A stretch of 13,027 nt of DNA from Spartobacteria bacterium (GCA_021324035.1 JAJPJU010000107.1:1-13027); one strand, 5' to 3'. Positions 1 through 7,212 are shown, counted from the stretch's first letter. Numbers and translations are program-made. The notes: a model not told the origin generated them from the letters alone.

Positions 1-132
1 GAACGCGGTCTTCCCAGCGCCGCCGGAAACCGCGGTGATCTTTATGTGGTCGCGCAAATTCAGATTCCGAAAAAATTAACGGAACGGGAGCGGGAGATTT
101 GGAGCCAACTGGCGAAACTCCACGGCGGTTAG
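1..132 (+). CDS. DnaJ/CbpA-type co-chaperone, C-terminal fragment
   Basis: Only the last 43 codons are inside the window; reading frame 1 is open from the first base to a TAG at 130-132. The visible residues include GNRGDLYVVAQIQIPKKL followed by a charged helix (TEREREIWSQLAKL). This matches the end of the C-terminal substrate-binding domain of DnaJ/CbpA proteins, where G-x-RGDLYV is followed by a final beta strand and a short helix. The family acts as a cytoplasmic Hsp70 (DnaK) co-chaperone. The J domain and any zinc-finger region lie outside the window, so DnaJ proper cannot be separated from a CbpA-like paralogue. The gene ends at the left edge of the repeat-rich gap before rpiB. Confidence 0.8.
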   Translation, partial: ERGLPSAAGNRGDLYVVAQIQIPKKLTEREREIWSQLAKLHGG

Positions 133-270
133 ACACGAATTTCACGAAGAGGCAAAACGACGCAAATTACACGGATTTTGCACTAAATAAGGATCAGAAA
201 AGCAGAAGGAAATGAACTTTAGTGATAATTCGTGCAATTCGTGTCTCGCCGTAATTGGTGTAATTGATGT
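132..270. repeat. Nonamer repeats and long inverted repeat between dnaJ-like gene and rpiB
   Basis: This 141-bp gap carries a 17-bp imperfect inverted repeat. The left arm 132-148 reads GACACGAATTTCACGAA, and the right arm 229-245 is its reverse complement with 16 of 17 matches. About 80 bp separate the arms. The right side is also a run of 9-bp units: AATTCGTGC (227-235), AATTCGTGT (236-244), AATTGGTGT (253-261) and AATTGATGT (262-270). The last unit ends 3 bp before the rpiB ATG, so there is no Shine-Dalgarno sequence there. The left arm begins on the last base of the dnaJ-like stop codon. It looks like a dispersed non-coding repeat; whether it is transcribed or acts as a terminator is unknown. 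Confidence 0.7.
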
Positions 271-273
271 CTT

Positions 274-705
274 ATGAAAATTGCGCTCGGGACCGATCAC
301 GCCGGTTTTCGTTACAAAGAAAAAGTGAAAGCGTTGCTGACTTCGCTTGGCCACGAGGTCAAAGACTTCGGCACATTTAGCGAGGACCCGGTCGATTATC
401 CCCTTTTCATCCGCCCAGCGGCGGAAGCGGTCGCAAACGGCGAATGCGAGCGAGGTTTTGTTTTCGGCGGCTCGGGAAACGGCGAAGCCATGGTGGCCAA
501 CAAAGTTCACGGCGTCCGCTGTGCGCTTTGCTGGAACGAAGAAGTCACCCGATTATCCCGGCAACACAACAATGCGAACGTGCTTTCGTTAGGCCAACGC
601 GTGATCCCTGAAGAGATGGCGATGAAAATTGTGCGAATCTGGCTGGAAACACCGTTCGAAGGCGGCCGCCACGAAAGACGCGTTGAGCAACTCAACGCGA
701 TGTAG
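274..705 (+). CDS. rpiB: Ribose-5-phosphate isomerase B (RpiB/LacAB family)
   Basis: RpiB interconverts ribose 5-phosphate and ribulose 5-phosphate in the non-oxidative pentose phosphate pathway, in the cytoplasm. The 143-residue length is normal for the family. Visible marks are the N-terminal TDHAGF (residues 7-12), DYP at 41-43, the anion-hole loop GGSGNGE at 65-71, ANKV at 75-78, SRQHNNANV at 95-103 with the conserved His98, and GGRHERRVE near the C-terminus. The residue aligned with the catalytic Cys66 of E. coli RpiB is Gly65. Glu71 sits where the Mycobacterium tuberculosis-type enzyme carries its catalytic Glu75, so this is the Glu-type subclass. The ATG at 274 is chosen because it gives the standard N-terminus. 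No Shine-Dalgarno is visible; the upstream sequence is repeat. The gene is convergent with the prenyltransferase gene, 26 bp away. Confidence 0.95.
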   Translation: MKIALGTDHAGFRYKEKVKALLTSLGHEVKDFGTFSEDPVDYPLFIRPAAEAVANGECERGFVFGGSGNGEAMVANKVHGVRCALCWNEEVTRLSRQHNNANVLSLGQRVIPEEMAMKIVRIWLETPFEGGRHERRVEQLNAM

Positions 706-731
706 AACGGCAAATTCGAAATCCGACACCC

Positions 732-1613
732 CTAGATCAAGCGATCGAGACAGACCGCAATTAGAAAGACCGCGCTGACAAAAGCGTTACTTTGGAAAAA
801 GGCGCGATTGATCCCCACGACATCGAGAGATCGAGCGCTGCGATGTTCGAAAAACAGCGCCGCAGCCACCAGGACCATCGCACCAAAATAAATCGGGCCG
901 AGCTGCGCGACGAAGCCGAAAACGATCAACGCAACCAAGAGGAAAAGATGCAATAACTGCGCAAGCCGCAGGCTGTTTTGTATTCCCAGCCGGACGACCA
1001 GCGAGTGAAGGCCCTCCTGTTTGTCGAAATCGAAATCCTGGGTGGCATAGATCAGATCAAAACCGGCGACCCAGCAAACAATTCCCGCCGCCAGAACAAA
1101 CGGGGCGAGAGCGACATTTCCGGTTTGCGCGATCCATGCGCCGATCGGTGAAATCGCCAGCGCCGCGCCGAGAAAGAAATGCGTCGCTGACGTGAAACGT
1201 TTGGTTAACGAATACAGGAAAATGATCAGAAGCGCGATAGGTGAAAGCAGAAAGGTCAATCGGTTGATCGCAGCGGCCGCGATGACAAAGGCCGCCGAGC
1301 TCACAATCAGCGAAAGAAGCATCGCCGATTTCGACAAAAGCAGATGGCGCGAGGCTGTGCGCGGATTGCGCTGATCGAGCGACCAGTCGACCCAGCGATT
1401 GAAAAGCATTGCAGAAGTTCGCGCGCAAACCATGCAGACCAGCACCAAAGTCAAAACCCGGGCCGAAGGCCTGCCGTTGGCGGCTACCACGAGCGCACCC
1501 AGCGCAAATGGAAGAGCAAAAACAGTGTGGGAAAAACGAATGAGCCTGAGAAACCGCTCTACCGCATTTGCGGATCGCGATTCATCTTGAACCTGCTGGT
1601 CTTGCGCAACCAT
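732..1613 (-). CDS. mqnP: UbiA-family prenyltransferase, MqnP-like (4-hydroxybenzoate polyprenyltransferase type)
   Basis: An integral membrane prenyltransferase of the UbiA superfamily with several hydrophobic segments. With residues numbered from the GTG at 1616, the first prenyl-diphosphate/Mg motif is N73-x3-D77-x3-D81, followed by QRNPRTASR (82-90). The second is at 187-198 (DLIYATQDFDFD), followed by GLHS. The NPRTA block and the QDxDFD...GLHS block are typical of the MqnP-like branch, which attaches the polyprenyl tail in the futalosine menaquinone pathway; assignment to MqnP rather than UbiA is inference. The ATG at 1613 is preferred; an in-frame GTG directly before it (1616) is possible. 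AAGGTG lies very close upstream. The conserved RLIRFSHTVFALPFAL begins about 24 residues in, so the first residues are a variable tail. The gene starts within 10 bp of the upstream MBL gene's stop, so they are probably cotranscribed. Confidence 0.85.
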   Translation of the reverse strand: MVAQDQQVQDESRSANAVERFLRLIRFSHTVFALPFALGALVVAANGRPSARVLTLVLVCMVCARTSAMLFNRWVDWSLDQRNPRTASRHLLLSKSAMLLSLIVSSAAFVIAAAAINRLTFLLSPIALLIIFLYSLTKRFTSATHFFLGAALAISPIGAWIAQTGNVALAPFVLAAGIVCWVAGFDLIYATQDFDFDKQEGLHSLVVRLGIQNSLRLAQLLHLFLLVALIVFGFVAQLGPIYFGAMVLVAAALFFEHRSARSLDVVGINRAFFQSNAFVSAVFLIAVCLDRLI

Positions 1614-1621
1614 CACCTTTA

Positions 1622-2245
1622 TTAAGAATCGCTCTCCAGGAGCTCTCGCAAACGGTCGCCGGCTCCCGAAAGAATCGGAGTGCCGTGCGCGAAAAGCAGG
1701 CGCTTAAAAGAAAATGACAGCAGTTTTCGCAGGGAACGGCGCATTTGTTTTTGATCGAGGCAATATTTCGGCGGCAAGAAAGTAAAACCGTAGGGTTCGA
1801 AGTTAATCAAGGCATCGCCGACGATCATTGTTCCTCCGTCGACCGGTCGGTAAAGAGCAATTTCACCGGCGACAGCGCCCTCGATCTCGATGACCTCAAG
1901 ATCTGGATTCTGACCGAGCGACGATAGATCGCCTGCTTGGCCGGCTTTGATTTCCGCGGAAGCGGTCGGGTGCGCAAAAATGGGCACCGAAAAACGCTTG
2001 GCCAAATCACAGGCGGCGCGGCCGTGGTTTATATTAGTAATGATCACGCCCTTGATCGGCCGGGCATTGTCCAGCTGTCGATATTCCGGCCCGGGCAGTG
2101 GAATTGGATCGACCAAATAGATCCCGTCGCCGGCGGCGAATGCGGTGGCGAAGAGCTCGGCTTTTACGGAGGGATCGTAGGCGTGCCAGATCCAAAGGCC
2201 GGGGCGCAGCTGGGCAATTTCGGGGGCAGGATATGGAGTGGGCAC
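1622..2245 (-). CDS. Metallo-beta-lactamase-fold protein with degenerate metal motif
   Basis: The 207-residue product has the outline of a small MBL-fold hydrolase: an early beta strand with GIYLVDPIPLPG (41-52), a VIITNINHGRA segment (67-77) where active enzymes carry HxHxDH, VGDAL at 142-146 matching the metal-bridging Asp strand, and LLFAHGTPI (183-191) with the last conserved His. At the main motif, His-x-His-x-Asp-His is replaced by Asn71-Ile-Asn73-His74-Gly-Arg, so the two-zinc site cannot be standard. Related proteins with TNxNHxR exist in bacteria, so this may be a subfamily feature rather than decay. The substrate is unknown. The start is a GTG at 2245; an in-frame stop three codons upstream excludes a longer protein. 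It is first in a two-gene unit with the prenyltransferase, divergent from pilC. Confidence 0.65.
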   Translation of the reverse strand: MPTPYPAPEIAQLRPGLWIWHAYDPSVKAELFATAFAAGDGIYLVDPIPLPGPEYRQLDNARPIKGVIITNINHGRAACDLAKRFSVPIFAHPTASAEIKAGQAGDLSSLGQNPDLEVIEIEGAVAGEIALYRPVDGGTMIVGDALINFEPYGFTFLPPKYCLDQKQMRRSLRKLLSFSFKRLLFAHGTPILSGAGDRLRELLESDS

Positions 2246-2297
2246 GATGATCTAAGGTGGCGGAGGGCCTCGAGTTGAGCAAGGGGTGGCATCCTAG

Positions 2298-2334
2298 TTG
2301 CTCTAGTGATTATAGAAATTATAAACCTGCTACT
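2298..2334. promoter_or_regulatory. AT-rich divergent promoter region between the MBL-fold gene and pilC
   Basis: On the + strand, TTGCTC (2298-2303) and TATAAA (2320-2325) are 16 bp apart, leaving a very short leader before the pilC ATG at 2335. On the - strand the same stretch has two perfect TATAAT boxes (2314-2309 and 2323-2318) pointing toward the MBL-fold gene, though no good -35 box is visible for either. The stretch is much more AT-rich than its surroundings. Only pattern matching supports this call. Confidence 0.35.
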
Positions 2335-3564
2335 ATGATTACCTTCGCCTACCAAGCCCGAGACGCCTCCGGCCGCATCGTCTCTGGTGTCCAAGATGCC
2401 CTTAACGAAGACAACGCCGTCACCAGTCTGATGAGTCGCGGCCTGATGGTGTTGTCTCTCACCGAAAAAGCCACTGCCAGCAAAACCAAGAAGAAAGCAT
2501 GGACGGTAAAAGAAACCGACCTGGTTCTCTTTACCCGACAGCTGGCGACCATGATTGAGGCCGGTATCTCCCTGGTTCAGGGATTGACCGCTCTTTACGA
2601 TCAATGCGATCCGAAACGCCAGAAAAACCTGCGAAACGTGGTTAGCGACGTAACCACCCGGGTCCAAGGCGGCGAAACATTTCATGAAGCGATCGGCAAA
2701 CATCCCCGGGTGTTCAATCGCCTGTTCACCAGCATGGTCAAAGCGGGTGAAACCGGCGGTCTTTTGGCCGAAATCCTCGAGCGACTCGCCGGATTCCTCG
2801 AAGCCAGCGCTCGTTTGCGCAAGAAAGTGAAGTCGGCCATGACCTATCCAGTCATCGTCGTCTGCATCGCTTTTGCCATCACCACGTTCCTCATTGTCCG
2901 GGTCGTTCCAATTTTCGGAGAAATCTTCAAGGATTTCGGCGCGAAACTGCCCGCACCAACGCAATTTCTCATCGACGTCAGCGATTTCGTCCGTGGCGAA
3001 TGGTATTTCCTGCTGATCGGAATGGCTTCGGTAATCTTCGGTATCCGGACCTTCGTTCGGTCGACCAGCGGAAAACAGATTTGGGATAAGTGGAAATTGA
3101 AACTGCCCGTGTTCGGGCCGCTCATTCACAAAATCGCGATGTCGCGATTCTCCCGCACTTTCGCTCAGCTGATCCGCAGCGGCGTGCCGATCCTCGAAGT
3201 CATTGACATCGTTGGCGGTTCCGCTGGCAACTATGTGATCGAAAAAGGCATCCAGGGTCTCGGTGAAGATGTGGAGAAAGGCGACAATCTCTCTGTCGCC
3301 ATGTCTAAGAAGCCAATCTTTCCGCCCATGCTTCTGCGCATGGTCGCCGCCGGCGAAGCCACCGGCAAGATCGATAACATGCTCGAGAAGATGGCCGATT
3401 TCTGGGACGAAGAAATCGAAGCCATGCTCGACGCCCTGACATCTTTGATCGAACCAATGCTGATCGTCTTCCTGGGTGTAATCGTCGGCGGCATCGTTAT
3501 CGCGATGTTTCTGCCGATCTTCAAACTCAACGAGATCGTATCGCAAAGCCAATCCGCACATTGA
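2335..3564 (+). CDS. pilC: Type IV pilus / type II secretion inner-membrane platform protein (PilC/GspF family)
   Basis: A polytopic inner-membrane protein that couples the cytoplasmic assembly ATPase to pilin addition at the filament base. The 409-residue length is normal. It starts with MITFAYQARDASGRIVSG, the usual PilC/GspF N-terminus. It has two T2SSF domains: residues about 65-190 with KAGETGGLL (136-144), and about 267-390 with AAGEATGKI (338-346). Hydrophobic segments lie near 172-192, 222-240 and 372-396. The frame is open for 26 more codons upstream to an ATG at 2257, but those residues lack family similarity and cross the likely promoter, so ATG 2335 is chosen. Its ATPase partner is in the - strand operon beyond the 3' end, so pilC is separately transcribed. 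PilC and GspF cannot be told apart from sequence alone. Confidence 0.93.
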   Translation: MITFAYQARDASGRIVSGVQDALNEDNAVTSLMSRGLMVLSLTEKATASKTKKKAWTVKETDLVLFTRQLATMIEAGISLVQGLTALYDQCDPKRQKNLRNVVSDVTTRVQGGETFHEAIGKHPRVFNRLFTSMVKAGETGGLLAEILERLAGFLEASARLRKKVKSAMTYPVIVVCIAFAITTFLIVRVVPIFGEIFKDFGAKLPAPTQFLIDVSDFVRGEWYFLLIGMASVIFGIRTFVRSTSGKQIWDKWKLKLPVFGPLIHKIAMSRFSRTFAQLIRSGVPILEVIDIVGGSAGNYVIEKGIQGLGEDVEKGDNLSVAMSKKPIFPPMLLRMVAAGEATGKIDNMLEKMADFWDEEIEAMLDALTSLIEPMLIVFLGVIVGGIVIAMFLPIFKLNEIVSQSQSAH

Positions 3565-3605
3565 TTTCCCAAAAAAAGAGCTAGGAGAAGCTCGTAGGCA
3601 GGGAG

Positions 3606-3638
3606 GGGGCGGACCGAAAGGTCCGTCCCTTTCTGTTT
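3606..3638 (+). terminator. Intrinsic terminator downstream of pilC
   Basis: A 10-bp stem GGGGCGGACC (3606-3615), GAAA loop and GGTCCGTCCC (3620-3629), with a single G-U pair, is followed by TTTCTGTTT (3630-3638). It lies 42 bp after the pilC stop and fits a rho-independent terminator for pilC. Confidence 0.8.
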
Positions 3639-3640
3639 AT

Positions 3641-3869
3641 AAGAAGTGACTAGTGACATGTGACGAGTGACGCGTGCAAGAAGCGAAGCAGCGAGTAGCG
3701 GGCGAACGAGTTGTACTTCGTTTGGTCTCAAACGCCGAACTAATAGACAGGCAGTCGCCCAACGAGCACCGTTACGACGACCGTCGAGGAACTAAGGCGC
3801 TGAACGAGCTGCAGCGTAAAGGGAACAGAATAACTGTTCTCGTCACATGTCACACGTCACCCGTCACTT
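3641..3869. repeat. Element bounded by inverted heptamer (GTGACNN) arrays
   Basis: The left end is a tandem array of GTGACNN, period 7, at 3646-3676 (units GTGACTA, GTGACAT, GTGACGA, GTGACGC). The right end is the inverted counterpart at 3841-3869, with GTCAC cores at 3842, 3849, 3856 and 3863. AGAAGTGAC at the left outer edge is matched as GTCACTTCT at the right edge. The roughly 165-bp interior has no credible gene but holds small hairpins: 3703-3724 (8 pairs, two wobble) and 3823-3839 (GAACAG, 5-nt loop, CTGTTC). The right array supplies the stop codon of the - strand roadblock gene. The outline resembles a non-autonomous repeat or MITE-like element; no transposase or target duplication is seen. 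Confidence 0.65.
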
Positions 3870-4349
3870 CTGCAGAGCGGATTGAGGTTCGACAAACACC
3901 GGCGCAGCGGAAATGTCCTTCGCGTCGAACGAAAAACCGTGGGTATTGCTGCGCAGCGTTTTCAAAACATTGGCCACATTTTGAGCAGTGGTGCCGGAAT
4001 AAAACCGCACCAGGCCGACCGTTGTCCGTGAACCGAACACCGTGATCATGATCGTGTCATCATCGACCGAATTCATGAACATATGGTTGCCATTGCCCTG
4101 GTGATACAAAGCGTTGAACTCGACCTCGCCAATTCGACGGGCCAGCTCCCGAGTCGCCGCAAACGAACCGGCGGCTAAAGCGGCGATCACCGTAACGTCC
4201 ATCACGTCCATATCGCCGCATTGAGAAATTACGTTGCCGCCGCGATCGATCACGATGGTCAGCTCCGCCTCGGTTTTTTTCAAAAAGTCGCCGAGAACGC
4301 CGTCGAGCGTCGCGACATCTTCAATCGTCAGGACTGGAATCGCGTTCAC
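3864..4349 (-). CDS. Stand-alone roadblock/LC7-domain protein (MglB-like)
   Basis: A 161-residue protein with one roadblock/LC7 domain over roughly residues 10-135: helix (VATLDGVLGDFLKKTEA), strand (LTIVIDRGGNVISQCG), helix (VIAALAAGSFAATRELARRIG), then the strand pair FNALYHQGNGNHMFMNSV and IMITVFG, and a closing helix. Roadblock proteins such as MglB bind MglA-type Ras-like GTPases and can act as their GTPase-activating partners, so that role is inferred here from its position next to mglA. The start is GTG 4349, which overlaps the mglA stop (GTGA, 4349-4346), suggesting coupled translation; AAAGG lies about 9 nt upstream. The stop codon lies inside the heptamer repeat array, so the last few residues may derive from the repeat. 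It is the last gene of the operon. Confidence 0.85.
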   Translation of the reverse strand: MNAIPVLTIEDVATLDGVLGDFLKKTEAELTIVIDRGGNVISQCGDMDVMDVTVIAALAAGSFAATRELARRIGEVEFNALYHQGNGNHMFMNSVDDDTIMITVFGSRTTVGLVRFYSGTTAQNVANVLKTLRSNTHGFSFDAKDISAAPVFVEPQSALQK

Positions 4350-5014
4350 GCCGGAAGCCTTTGCGTTGAGTGCGGTGGTTCGACGGGAATCGCCACCGGC
4401 AGCGGCGCGCCCTGGGGCGCTTCGCTTTGCTTGCTAAACTTGTGCAACAAAATTTGCGAAACAGCGTTGAGCGCGGCGAACACGTTCTGACCGGTGCTCG
4501 AAATGACCTCAAAGCTTTGCAGCCGCTTTTTCCGGTTGTTCATCACATATTCCATGTAATTGACCGGAGCGATGTTAGGAAGGTCGCGCTTGTTGTACTC
4601 GAGCACACAAGGCGTGTCCTCGATGTTCATGTTCTGGAGCTGCAGATTGTCGCAAAGGTTTTTCCAACTCTCGACGTTCTCCTCCATTTTTTCCCATTGA
4701 GAATCGGCAACGAACACGACGCCGTCCACGCTTCGCAGCACCAATTGACGGGTCGCGTTGTAAATGACCTGGCCGGGAACGGTGTAGAGCTGAAACTTCG
4801 TCACGAATCCCTTGATCACGACCGCATTCAACGGCAGAAAATCAAAGAACAATGTCCGCTCGGTTGCGGTCGCCAGCGAAACCAGGTCGCCCCGATTCAA
4901 CGGATTGATCCGTTGATGAATGTAATTCAGGTTCGTTGTCTTTCCGCACAGGGCCGGGCCGTAGTAAACGATTTTGAACTGAATCTCGCGGCTGGCGTAA
5001 TTAATGATCGACAT
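4346..5014 (-). CDS. mglA: MglA-type Ras-like small GTPase
   Basis: MglA GTPases set cell polarity and switch type IV pili or gliding motors in bacteria such as Myxococcus. The 222-residue product begins MSIINYASREIQFKIVYYGP, very close to MglA. The P-loop is GPALCGKTT (19-27), FFDFLP is at 56-61, the TVPGQ motif (78-82) replaces the usual DxxGQ as in other MglA proteins, NKRD (141-144) recognises guanine, and SSTG (172-175) is the G5 motif. The core is about 195 residues; a Pro/Ala-rich tail (about 198-222) is extra. The frame extends 30 codons upstream to 5104, but the conserved N-terminus fixes ATG 5014. The start overlaps the end of the preceding gene by 14 bp, and the stop overlaps the roadblock gene start, so three genes are tightly coupled. 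Confidence 0.93.
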   Translation of the reverse strand: MSIINYASREIQFKIVYYGPALCGKTTNLNYIHQRINPLNRGDLVSLATATERTLFFDFLPLNAVVIKGFVTKFQLYTVPGQVIYNATRQLVLRSVDGVVFVADSQWEKMEENVESWKNLCDNLQLQNMNIEDTPCVLEYNKRDLPNIAPVNYMEYVMNNRKKRLQSFEVISSTGQNVFAALNAVSQILLHKFSKQSEAPQGAPLPVAIPVEPPHSTQRLPA

Positions 5015-7208
5015 TCGGCGTCTCCGGTTGGGCGTAAGTTTTGGAAAGCTTTTCAATGAGCTCGGCCAGGCGGGCCCGGATCTCGGGCTCAAGCGCCTTC
5101 TCATGCAGAGCGGTCAGGCAAACATTTCCACGCGCAAAAAAACTGACCGCGGAGTTTTTCGCATACAACGTCATTGCCAAAAGCTCGCCGAGTCTGGTTT
5201 CGTTTACATGTTGAGTGATTCGCTCCAACATTGACGGCGCCATTGCGCACAAACCGTCGGCCTGCATCCCGTCGGGCAATTCTCCGGCCAGGCTTAATCC
5301 ATCTGAAAACGTGATTGCGCACGCTTTCACACCCCTCAGACCGTTTGCCTGAGCGATGATTTCTTTTGGATCGACCTTCTCGACGACTGGTTTCGGCGCC
5401 GGCTCGCTTGAAACCGCCGCCGGCTCAACCTTTTGCGTAACGGAGGGTTCCTTTTCAGGTTCGCCCTTCGGCGCAAACCGCAGTGCATCTTCTTTCGCTT
5501 TGAGGAAGAACGGGGTTTCAAAATCTTTGTCGATTGCACTTGTCTCCTGATCGTCGCGAAGTTTGAGAACCGTCGCCGGCAGGTTTTTCAATACTTCTTC
5601 GAGAGGCAACGCGACGGGCGTTTTGGCCCCGTCTATTTGAAAAAGACCCCGATGTTTCTCGGGCAATGCTTTTTCAAAAACATCCGCCGCGATCGAAACG
5701 CGTCCGGTCGCAAGCTGAGGCTCAACCAACCGCAACGGCAGAGAGAACCGTTCGTCATTCGCGACAGTGGCCACGTCACCGGTCAATTGAAATGCCGGCA
5801 AATTTTGAAGCACCGCTTTTAGCGAAAACGAAATCGTCGGGCCATCTTTCGCGAGCTCGGGTTTTGTCGGCGACATCGGAATTGATGGCGCTGGAATTGT
5901 TTTCACCGACTCCGGAGGCGCAGCTTTCACTGCTTGCGGCAACACGGATGGGACCGGTTCGGGCGCTGCTTTCGCCGGTTCTCGCGAGGCAATTTTCACC
6001 GGCTCGACCGTGAAAGGCTTGGTAACCGGTTCCTCCAATCGCAAGGTGAGCGGTTGCGCCGGCTTCGGCCCTTCCGACGTGATTGCCGGCGCTTTGACAG
6101 TCGGCGTCTGAGTTGCCGCCGAGGCTGCCGGCGTTTTCTCCGGTTCTTTGGTCACCGGTTTTTCCCTAAGGTAATCAAACGCGATTTTCGCAAGCTCGGG
6201 ACTAAACGGCAAAGGAGTTGGAACGGGCGGCCCGCTAGAGGCTGGAACTCTCTCGGATGCGGACACACCCGTTCCATTCGGCGAAAGTTCTTCAAAGGAA
6301 AGATCGTCCTCATCCGGACTTGGCTCTGGACTTTCACTCTTTGGAGTTAACTCCTCCGAATGAAGTGAAATGACGCGTTGACCGGACGATGTCGTTTTCG
6401 CCGGACCTTCCGGTTCTACCGGCGTAGCGTCAGGCTCGGCGTCGGCAATCGACTTGGCGGTCGCGTGCTTTACCGGTGTGGCTGGTGCAAATGACGTTTC
6501 AATCGGCGCGATCTTCGTTCCGAAACGCTGCGAGTCTTCGATTGTTGCCTTCAGGATCGGCGTATCAACATGCGGAACGGTCGGATCTCGCTCCTGGTCC
6601 GCGCGAACGTGCGCGCTTTGAAATTGTTCGAGCACTTTCTCATACGGGAGATCGACACGGGTGTCGTCGTCAGGCCGCACCGATCGAATAAAAATTTCGG
6701 GAACCTGCTGATAAAGGCTGGGCAGCGAGATCGTCGGATGTTTCTCCGGCATTCCCTTCTCAATTTCCGATGCTTTCAGCAAAACCGTCGCGTTGGTGTC
6801 GAGGATCTCGACCGGCTTGATGAATCCCGCCGGAACCATGTCGACCAGGTCCGCGACGCGTAATGTAATTGTGCGTTCAACTTTCGGTTCCAATGCGCGA
6901 GCCAGAGCTGGCGGCAATTGCGAAGCCCGTGGCCTCGGCGCCGACGTCGTGATTTTGCTGGCGCCAAGTTCGAGCGGCATGCTGCTTCGCGGAGTGGCAA
7001 CCGTCGCCGCGGCCGAGCGGAATGGATCGGGAGCTGGAGCCGATAACGACCGGGTCGCATTGGGCATCACCGTTTTGCTCAACCGTTCGTTGTCCGCTTT
7101 CTTCGGGCGGATCACCCGGGTCACCGGCTTGGCTGGAGACTCTGCGACTGCCGCACCCCCGGAACGGCCGGTCAATTTCTTGAAAAGATCGAGGAACGGA
7201 ATCGTCAT
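5001..7208 (-). CDS. Large protein with duplicated N-terminal/central domain and C-terminal roadblock domain
   Basis: I do not recognise a named family for this 735-residue protein. It starts MTIPFLDLFKKLTG and has no signal peptide. A first module spans about 112-230, a Pro/Ala/Lys/Glu-rich linker runs from about 236 to 455, and a second copy of the module lies at about 456-578. Both copies contain a PEKH block (EKGMPEKH at 150-157, EKALPEKH at 512-519) and end alike (TPILKATIEDSQRF against TPFFLKAKEDALRF). A roadblock/LC7-like domain closes the protein at about 613-725. In context it may be a scaffold linking the ATPase upstream with the MglA GTPase downstream; that is inference. ATG 7208 is well supported by GGAGG at 7222-7218, 9 nt upstream. 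It lies 4 bp after the ATPase gene and overlaps mglA by 14 bp. Confidence 0.8.
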   Translation of the reverse strand: MTIPFLDLFKKLTGRSGGAAVAESPAKPVTRVIRPKKADNERLSKTVMPNATRSLSAPAPDPFRSAAATVATPRSSMPLELGASKITTSAPRPRASQLPPALARALEPKVERTITLRVADLVDMVPAGFIKPVEILDTNATVLLKASEIEKGMPEKHPTISLPSLYQQVPEIFIRSVRPDDDTRVDLPYEKVLEQFQSAHVRADQERDPTVPHVDTPILKATIEDSQRFGTKIAPIETSFAPATPVKHATAKSIADAEPDATPVEPEGPAKTTSSGQRVISLHSEELTPKSESPEPSPDEDDLSFEELSPNGTGVSASERVPASSGPPVPTPLPFSPELAKIAFDYLREKPVTKEPEKTPAASAATQTPTVKAPAITSEGPKPAQPLTLRLEEPVTKPFTVEPVKIASREPAKAAPEPVPSVLPQAVKAAPPESVKTIPAPSIPMSPTKPELAKDGPTISFSLKAVLQNLPAFQLTGDVATVANDERFSLPLRLVEPQLATGRVSIAADVFEKALPEKHRGLFQIDGAKTPVALPLEEVLKNLPATVLKLRDDQETSAIDKDFETPFFLKAKEDALRFAPKGEPEKEPSVTQKVEPAAVSSEPAPKPVVEKVDPKEIIAQANGLRGVKACAITFSDGLSLAGELPDGMQADGLCAMAPSMLERITQHVNETRLGELLAMTLYAKNSAVSFFARGNVCLTALHEKALEPEIRARLAELIEKLSKTYAQPETPNVDH

Positions 7209-7212
7209 CGCT

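Noticed and set aside
2164..3561. 465-codon open frame on the - strand opposite pilC
   Set aside because: It is the antisense shadow of a clear pilC gene; its His/Asp-rich translation resembles no domain and it crosses the divergent promoter region.
3641..3869. Possible CRISPR or insertion sequence
   Set aside because: Repeat units are 7 bp without spacers and no transposase or cas gene is present, so only a non-coding repeat is supported.
3674..4045. 123-codon + strand frame across the repeat element
   Set aside because: Starts in the GTGACNN array and runs into the roadblock gene's antisense; low-complexity basic translation with no domain.
4370..5059. 229-codon + strand frame opposite mglA
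   Set aside because: Antisense shadow of a strongly conserved GTPase; no recognisable domain.
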